From assembly GCF_003344625.1 (NCBI RefSeq), contig NZ_QPKJ02000006.1, positions 124,001-188,000 on the forward strand: 64,000 nucleotides of DNA, read 5' to 3'. Position 1 is the first letter of the stretch, and every line of letters starts with the position of its first letter. A program made the translations under genes and the position numbers. Shown one piece after another: positions 59,750-64,000 of this stretch. The notes below the pieces were generated by a model, which saw only the letters and a list, made by a program, of their open reading frames with translations, was not told where the DNA came from and did no database searches. The stretch is from Solirubrobacter deserti. Its GTDB lineage: Bacteria > Actinomycetota > Thermoleophilia > Solirubrobacterales > Solirubrobacteraceae.

Positions 59750-61018
59750 TTATCCGGCCACTTGCAACGCGGTCAGGGCGTACATCTTCGCCGCGTCGAC
59801 GAGGTCGTCGAGCTCGAAGAACCCGTGGCCCTGGACGTCGGCCTGGCCGCGGCTCGGCCCGAACGTCAGCGACGGGATGCCGTGGCCGTTGAAGATGTTG
59901 GTGTCGCGCCACATCGAGACGACCGCGGTCTCCACCCGCGGCGGCGGCGCGCTGCCGCGCACGGCCGCGTGGGCCGAGCGCACGGCGTCTGCCAGCGGGG
60001 ACACCTCGTCACCGGCCTCGAACCCCGGCTTGAACATGATCAGCTCCACGCGCCCGCCCGTGCCCGTCGCGTCCACGGCCGCCTGCAGCGACGCGGTCAG
60101 CTCCGCCACGTCCTCGTCCGGCAGCGTGCGCACGTCCACGTAGAGCGCGCAGTACGGGGACGAGCGGTTGGGCCGCCACGGCAGCCCGCCGCGGATGGCG
60201 CCGACCTGCGACTTCGGGCGCACCTCCCCGCACGGCGTGTCCCGCGCGCGACGCGCCTCGGCCTCGATCGCCCACGCCTCGATCGCCTCCACCACGCGCG
60301 CGGCCTTGACGATCGCGTTCGGGTGCTCGCCGAGCGTCCCGGGGCGCTGCAGGCGCGGCGTGTACATGTTGCGGCCCGACAGCGTGATCTTGTAGTAGGC
60401 GGCGCCGCAGTTGAACCAGCACAGGCCGAAGTCGGTCGTCTCGGCCACGAGCGCGAAGTCCCCGCGCACGCCGTGGCGCACCAGGTAGTCCGAGCCGAAG
60501 CCCTTGCCCTCGTACTCGACGCCCTGGTACTCGTCCACGGGCGCGGCGCCGGTCTCCCCCGCCACCGACGTCAGCACCACGTCGCCGCGCAGCGGCGCGC
60601 CCGCGTCCCGCAGCGCGCGCGCCGCGATCATGAACAGGCTCATCGGCCCGCGGTCGTTGAGGATGGTGTGGCCGAACAGCCGGTCGCCCTCCCGCCGGCC
60701 GCCGACGCGGTTGGGGTCGGGCACGGCCATCAGGCGGTCGTACTCCTCGCCCGAGGCCTCGGTGTCCAGGTGGGCGTTGAACACGAGCGTACGGCCGCCG
60801 CCGCTGCCGCGCAGCCGCGCGACGACGTTCGCCCGCGCGGGCGTGATGCCCATCAGGTCCGCGTCCAGGGCCTGCTCGCGGTACCAGTCGACGACCTCCT
60901 GGGCGAGGATCCGCTCCGAGCCCCACGGCGAGTACGTGTTGCCGAGCCGCAGCGCGAGCTCGGCCAGGTCCTCGCGGCTGTCCTCGACGCGTGCGAGGAC
61001 CTCCTCCGTCATGCCCAT
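59750..61018 (-). CDS. M20 family metallohydrolase (acetylornithine deacetylase-like)
   Basis: 422 aa (MGMTEE; the ATG at 61012 overlaps the EamA stop as ATGA and is the alternative start). Two-zinc amidohydrolase fold with a lid domain. The first metal ligand is in VFNAHLDTEASG, the bridging Asp in LFGHTILNDRGPMS and the catalytic Glu in SVAGETGAAPVDE. The insert CWFNCGAAYYKITLSG is where M20 lid residues are. M20 proteins deacylate amino acids or cleave carbamoyl groups. Substrate unknown; it works with the adjoining amidase by inference. Confidence 0.9.
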   Translation of the reverse strand: MGMTEEVLARVEDSREDLAELALRLGNTYSPWGSERILAQEVVDWYREQALDADLMGITPARANVVARLRGSGGGRTLVFNAHLDTEASGEEYDRLMAVPDPNRVGGRREGDRLFGHTILNDRGPMSLFMIAARALRDAGAPLRGDVVLTSVAGETGAAPVDEYQGVEYEGKGFGSDYLVRHGVRGDFALVAETTDFGLCWFNCGAAYYKITLSGRNMYTPRLQRPGTLGEHPNAIVKAARVVEAIEAWAIEAEARRARDTPCGEVRPKSQVGAIRGGLPWRPNRSSPYCALYVDVRTLPDEDVAELTASLQAAVDATGTGGRVELIMFKPGFEAGDEVSPLADAVRSAHAAVRGSAPPPRVETAVVSMWRDTNIFNGHGIPSLTFGPSRGQADVQGHGFFELDDLVDAAKMYALTALQVAG

Positions 61019-61920
61019 CGTGCCCTCCTGGGTCGATCGATCCAGACTCCGGTCCAGCCGCGGTGCTCGCCCAGCGTGAGGGCGACCACCGTGGAAGCGA
61101 GCAGCGCCGTCCCGAGCAGTTGCGTCCCGCTCGGCACCGTGTCGAATGCGAGGGCGTTGACGATCAGCGCCGTGGCCGGGAACGACAGCTCCGCGAGCGT
61201 CGCCGTGGCCGCGGGCGTGTCCTTGAGCCCGCGGTAGTAGAGCAGCAGCGCGAACAGCCCCGGGATCAGCGACAGCGCGACGATCGCGGGGACGTCGCCC
61301 GCCCCGGCCCGCACGCCCTCGCCGAGGGCGGCGAACAGCACGAACGCCACCGGCAGCCCGAGCAGGAACCGCAGGCCCGCCAGCTGGGCCGGCGGGACCT
61401 TCACGCCGGCGTGGCGGCCGAGCACCGTCCCCAGCGCCCAGAGCAGCGCGGCGCCGGCGCCGAGCGCGGCGGGCAGCAGGCGCTCGACGGTCACGTCGCC
61501 CGGGTCCGAGAACGCGACCAGGTAGCTCGCGCCGAGCGCGGCGGCCAGGAACAGGAAGTAGCGCGGCCGCAGCCGCTCGCGCAGCAGCAGGTACGCCGCG
61601 CCGGCGGCAAACACGGGCTGCAGCTTCTGGAGCAGCAGCGGCGTCGTCGGGTCTCCGTGCTTGAACGCCTCGGTGAACAGCACGGTGGCCGCGACCGAGG
61701 ATCCGCCGCCGATCAGCCCCAGCGCCAGCCAGTCACGGCGTGCGAGCGCGCGCAGGTTCGCGCGCCGCGGGAGCACCAGCGCGAGCGCGATCACCGCCAG
61801 CAGCAGGTGCTCCCAGAACACGACCTCGACCGTCGGCAGCTCGAGCGCGAGCCCGCGTCGGAACAGCGCGTCCGTGCCCCACAGCGCCGCGCCCGCCGCG
61901 ACGAACGCGACCCCCTTCAC
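61009..61920 (-). CDS. EamA/DMT family transporter
   Basis: 303 aa, ten membrane helices in two five-helix repeats, as in RhaT- and YdcZ-type drug/metabolite transporters. GTG start overlapping the SRPBCC stop (GTGA). Hydrophobic segments such as WLALGLIGGGSSVAATVLF and ALLWALGTVLGRHAGVK are typical. It could export a metabolite or import an amino-acid-like substrate; DMT family substrates vary. Its C-terminus overlaps the M20 gene by 10 bases. Confidence 0.9.
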   Translation of the reverse strand: MKGVAFVAAGAALWGTDALFRRGLALELPTVEVVFWEHLLLAVIALALVLPRRANLRALARRDWLALGLIGGGSSVAATVLFTEAFKHGDPTTPLLLQKLQPVFAAGAAYLLLRERLRPRYFLFLAAALGASYLVAFSDPGDVTVERLLPAALGAGAALLWALGTVLGRHAGVKVPPAQLAGLRFLLGLPVAFVLFAALGEGVRAGAGDVPAIVALSLIPGLFALLLYYRGLKDTPAATATLAELSFPATALIVNALAFDTVPSGTQLLGTALLASTVVALTLGEHRGWTGVWIDRPRRARWA

Positions 61921-62366
61921 GCCAGGGCCCGCCGGGCGCTGTCGAAGAACTCACCCAGGACCTTCGACGCCTTCTTGCGGATCGAGGCCGCGCCCAGCGA
62001 CGCCGGCCGACCGGTGACCTCGTAGGAGCCGTGCACGTCGACGGCCGTGCCGCCTTCCTCGTCGCGCAGGACCAGCTCGACGTCGATGATCAGCCGCGAG
62101 CCGATCTGCCGGTCCTCGCCGTCGCCGCGCGCACGGATGCGCTCGTTCACCGCCCGCTCGGCGACCTCCACGTCGAGGTCCGCCTTGAGCTTGAACGGCC
62201 CCATCCGGTCCTGCAGCAACACTCGGTAGCGGGCGTCGGGTGCCACGACCTCCGCCTCGCCGACGATCGAGATCCACGACAGCACGGTCGGGATGTCGCT
62301 GACCGCGGCCCAGACGGCGCCGCGGCCGTCAGGGAAGCGAACGGTCTCCTGGAACTCCTGACGCAA
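61917..62366 (-). CDS. SRPBCC/CoxG-like protein
   Basis: 149 aa, TTG start with GGAGGT 4 bases upstream. START-like helix-grip fold of the CoxG or polyketide cyclase type; the pattern VRFPDGRGAVWAAVSDIPTV at the N-terminus, VLLQDRMGPFKLKADLDVEV and SYEVTGRPASLGAASIRKKA near the C-terminus match carbon monoxide dehydrogenase subunit G-like proteins. Such folds bind hydrophobic ligands. It overlaps the MFS gene by 38 bases and the EamA gene by 4, so it is embedded in the operon. Confidence 0.85.
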   Translation of the reverse strand: MRQEFQETVRFPDGRGAVWAAVSDIPTVLSWISIVGEAEVVAPDARYRVLLQDRMGPFKLKADLDVEVAERAVNERIRARGDGEDRQIGSRLIIDVELVLRDEEGGTAVDVHGSYEVTGRPASLGAASIRKKASKVLGEFFDSARRALA

Positions 62367-63561
62367 CTCGACCTCCGGGCGGCTCGGATATTGGATACGA
62401 TTGTACCAGCAGCGGGTCGAGGCGGCGGACCGGACGCAGCGCCGGCAGCGTCGCCAGCGTGGCCACCCCGACGAGCGCGAACGCCGCCGACACCGGGACG
62501 GCCAGGATCATGGCCCCCATCGCCAGCGGCGCGACCAGCTTCCCGGCGTTGCGCGTCATGCCGCTCACCGCGACCACACCGGCGCGCACGTTCGCCGGCG
62601 CGGCTTCGGTGACCAGCGCGTTCTGGACCACCATGAGCGTGCCGTCGGCGAGACCGAACAGCACGGCGACGGCGAGCGCGAGCGGCCAGTTCGGCACCAC
62701 CGCGAAGCCCAGCAGCGCCGCGCCGACGAAGACCACCGCCACCCGCAGGAGCCGCGACGCGGGCACGCGCGCGAGCAGCCGCACGATCACGAGGTTGACC
62801 GCCGCCGCGACGCCGGAGGCGAGGCTCAGCACGAGCGCCGTCTGCCCGACCGACAGCCCACGGCCGTTCACCAGCAGCAGTGGCAGGTAGGCGACGAGCG
62901 CGAACTTGCAGACCATCCGCATGAAGCCCGCCGTGAGCACGCCGACGAGGCCGGGCTGCCCGACCGCGCCGCGCAGCTCGCGCGCGTAGCCCTGGCCCAT
63001 GCGGTCCGAGCGCGTGCCGGCCAGCCACAGCAGGCCGCCGAGCGCCAGCGGGAGCAGCGCGCCCTGCGCGGCCAGCGCCGCGTGCCAGCTGACGGCCGCG
63101 AGCGCGGCGCCCACCAGCGGCAGCGCGAACTCCCCGAGCGCCATCCCGACCTGCCGGTGCGACTGCGCGCGCAGCTGAGCCGGCCCGCGCAGGACGTCGC
63201 CGATCAGGGTCATGCTCAGCGGCATCAACCCGCCGAAGCCGATCCCCTGCGCAAAGCGCAGCGCCAGCAACGCCCAGTAGTCGTCCAGCCCCGCCTGCGC
63301 CGCCCCGGCGAGCGAGTACAGCAACGCCATGGCGACGAACACGCGTCGCCGCCCCCAGCGGTCCGCCGCGTACCCGAGCGGCACGGCGAACAGCACCGCG
63401 GGGAGCATGTAGGCCGCCGTGAAGAGCCCCAGCTGGGCGTCGCTCACACCCAGCTCGTGGCCCATCGCGGGCAGCGCGGGCGCGATGCCCTGGGCTCCGT
63501 ACAGCGTCCCGACGGCGGCGACGATCGCCAGCCACACGGACGCGCGCGGGTGCGTCGCCAC
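62329..63561 (-). CDS. Major facilitator superfamily transporter
   Basis: 410 aa, twelve membrane helices. The helix 2-3 motif appears as VPLGYAADRWGRRRVFVAMA, the MFS signature A, and the second-half helices are regular. Proton-driven import or efflux of a small solute; many MFS proteins next to amidases import the substrate. The final 15 residues are disordered and overlap the SRPBCC start. It begins 4 bases after the FCD regulator gene. Confidence 0.92.
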   Translation of the reverse strand: MATHPRASVWLAIVAAVGTLYGAQGIAPALPAMGHELGVSDAQLGLFTAAYMLPAVLFAVPLGYAADRWGRRRVFVAMALLYSLAGAAQAGLDDYWALLALRFAQGIGFGGLMPLSMTLIGDVLRGPAQLRAQSHRQVGMALGEFALPLVGAALAAVSWHAALAAQGALLPLALGGLLWLAGTRSDRMGQGYARELRGAVGQPGLVGVLTAGFMRMVCKFALVAYLPLLLVNGRGLSVGQTALVLSLASGVAAAVNLVIVRLLARVPASRLLRVAVVFVGAALLGFAVVPNWPLALAVAVLFGLADGTLMVVQNALVTEAAPANVRAGVVAVSGMTRNAGKLVAPLAMGAMILAVPVSAAFALVGVATLATLPALRPVRRLDPLLVQSYPISEPPGGRVASGVPGDRSLP

Positions 63562-63565
63562 GGCG

Positions 63566-64000
63566 CTAGGCCGGGGTCTTGGCGTCCTTCTCCATCAAGC
63601 CGACCAGGTCATCGCAGACCTTCTGCAGGTGGTCCTCGAGCCACGCCACGGCCGACTCGATGTCACCGGCCTTGATGAACTCGATCAAGTGCAGGTGGTC
63701 GCGCTCACCGGGGCGGCTGACGTAGTCGACCTTGCGCTCGAGCCAGTACCGGCCGGCCTCGGCGCGCAGGCGCTCGATCAGCCCGACCGTGCGGGCCTGG
63801 TGCTCGTTGTCGTAGAGCTCCCGGTAGAACTCGTTGCGGCGGACGAGGAACTCCTCGCCGTCCTGGATCGCGTTGAGCTCGACCGCCAGCTGCTCCAGGT
63901 GCGCGAGCTTCTCCGGCGTCATCGCGTCCACGGCCTTGCGCAGCGCGTGCGCCTCGAGCACGGCGCGCAGCTCGTAGATCTCGCGCATCTCGTTCGACGA
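63566..64000 (-). CDS. GntR-family regulator, C-terminal (FCD) part; gene runs past the window edge
   Basis: The visible 144 codons are the FCD ligand-binding domain: EIYELRAVLEAHALRKAV, FLVRRNEFYRELYDNEHQ, GLIERLRAEAGRYWLERK, and the metal-type RDHLHLIEFIKAGDIESAVA. The winged-helix DNA-binding N-terminus lies beyond base 64000, as the frame stays open to the end. It is the first gene of the unit (MFS to inositol-phosphatase, all overlapping or within 12 bases) and presumably controls it in response to the substrate. Confidence 0.88.
   Translation of the reverse strand, partial: SSNEMREIYELRAVLEAHALRKAVDAMTPEKLAHLEQLAVELNAIQDGEEFLVRRNEFYRELYDNEHQARTVGLIERLRAEAGRYWLERKVDYVSRPGERDHLHLIEFIKAGDIESAVAWLEDHLQKVCDDLVGLMEKDAKTPA

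Noticed and set aside
58538..61237. An 899-codon plus-strand open frame across the amidase and M20 genes
   Set aside because: Random Arg/Ala/Val composition and no motifs; the minus-strand frames carry complete active sites and operon-type overlaps.

Overview
The window is high-GC (roughly 70 percent) actinobacterial chromosome. The gene complement (mycobacterial-type acyl desaturase with its flavin/iron-sulfur reductase, partner-switching phosphatases, Kdp, GlgX, GTG/TTG starts, secreted Thr/Pro-rich proteins, and two proteins with an LALQRTAGNAA tag) best fits a soil Thermoleophilia such as Solirubrobacter. That placement is inference; no rRNA is present. I see no prophage, CRISPR array, plasmid function or complete insertion sequence.

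Layout. (1) 0.2-9 kb: a cell-surface stalk protein translationally coupled to a dicarboxylate/amino-acid:cation symporter, a MopE-like secreted protein, an FAD monooxygenase coupled to an OsmC protein, a secreted EEP phosphodiesterase, and a tagged leucine-rich-repeat protein. (2) 9-18.6 kb: a surface-polymer island: GH43, UDP-galactopyranose mutase, two polyol dehydrogenases, an NTP transferase overlapping an archaeal-type sn-glycerol-1-phosphate dehydrogenase, a CDP-glycerol glycerophosphotransferase, and a HAD phosphatase. (3) 18.7-28.8 kb: small membrane proteins, a second tagged protein with an NfeD-like tail, GAF-SpoIIE phosphatase, PAS protein, PAS-PAS-GGDEF-EAL protein, GlgX, STAS antagonist. 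(4) 28.8-34.7 kb: kdp operon (two KdpF-like microproteins, then A, C, B), a coiled-coil protein and a ZIP transporter. (5) 34.7-45.7 kb: a GGDEF-HD-GYP gene and the desaturase/reductase pair, set in a region of gene decay: an IS110 remnant and broken TetR, SpoIIE, PAS and GGDEF genes, plus a three-gene PRC-barrel/membrane-protein operon. (6) 45.8-57.3 kb: five tRNA genes, a large secreted protein, FHA and Ser/Thr kinase genes, an SOS-box-preceded LAGLIDADG gene, a collagen-tailed phosphodiesterase and a secreted subtilase behind a cyclic-di-GMP-I riboswitch. (7) 57.3-64 kb: a tightly packed minus-strand operon (FCD regulator, MFS, SRPBCC, EamA, M20, amidase, inositol-phosphatase) that looks like uptake and hydrolysis of an amide-type compound.

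How it fits together. Cyclic-di-GMP is made or degraded by two proteins in the window and sensed by an RNA aptamer that should control a secreted protease. The polymer island combines enzymes for an activated glycerol-1-phosphate or other polyol-phosphate with a polymerising transferase and galactofuranose supply, suggesting a teichoic-acid-like or glycan envelope polymer with unusual stereochemistry. Stress-type partner-switching parts (SpoIIE, STAS) are scattered and one is broken. The most notable observations are the riboswitch-controlled subtilase, the glycerol-1-phosphate cluster, the LexA-box homing-endonuclease-like gene and the two tagged proteins.
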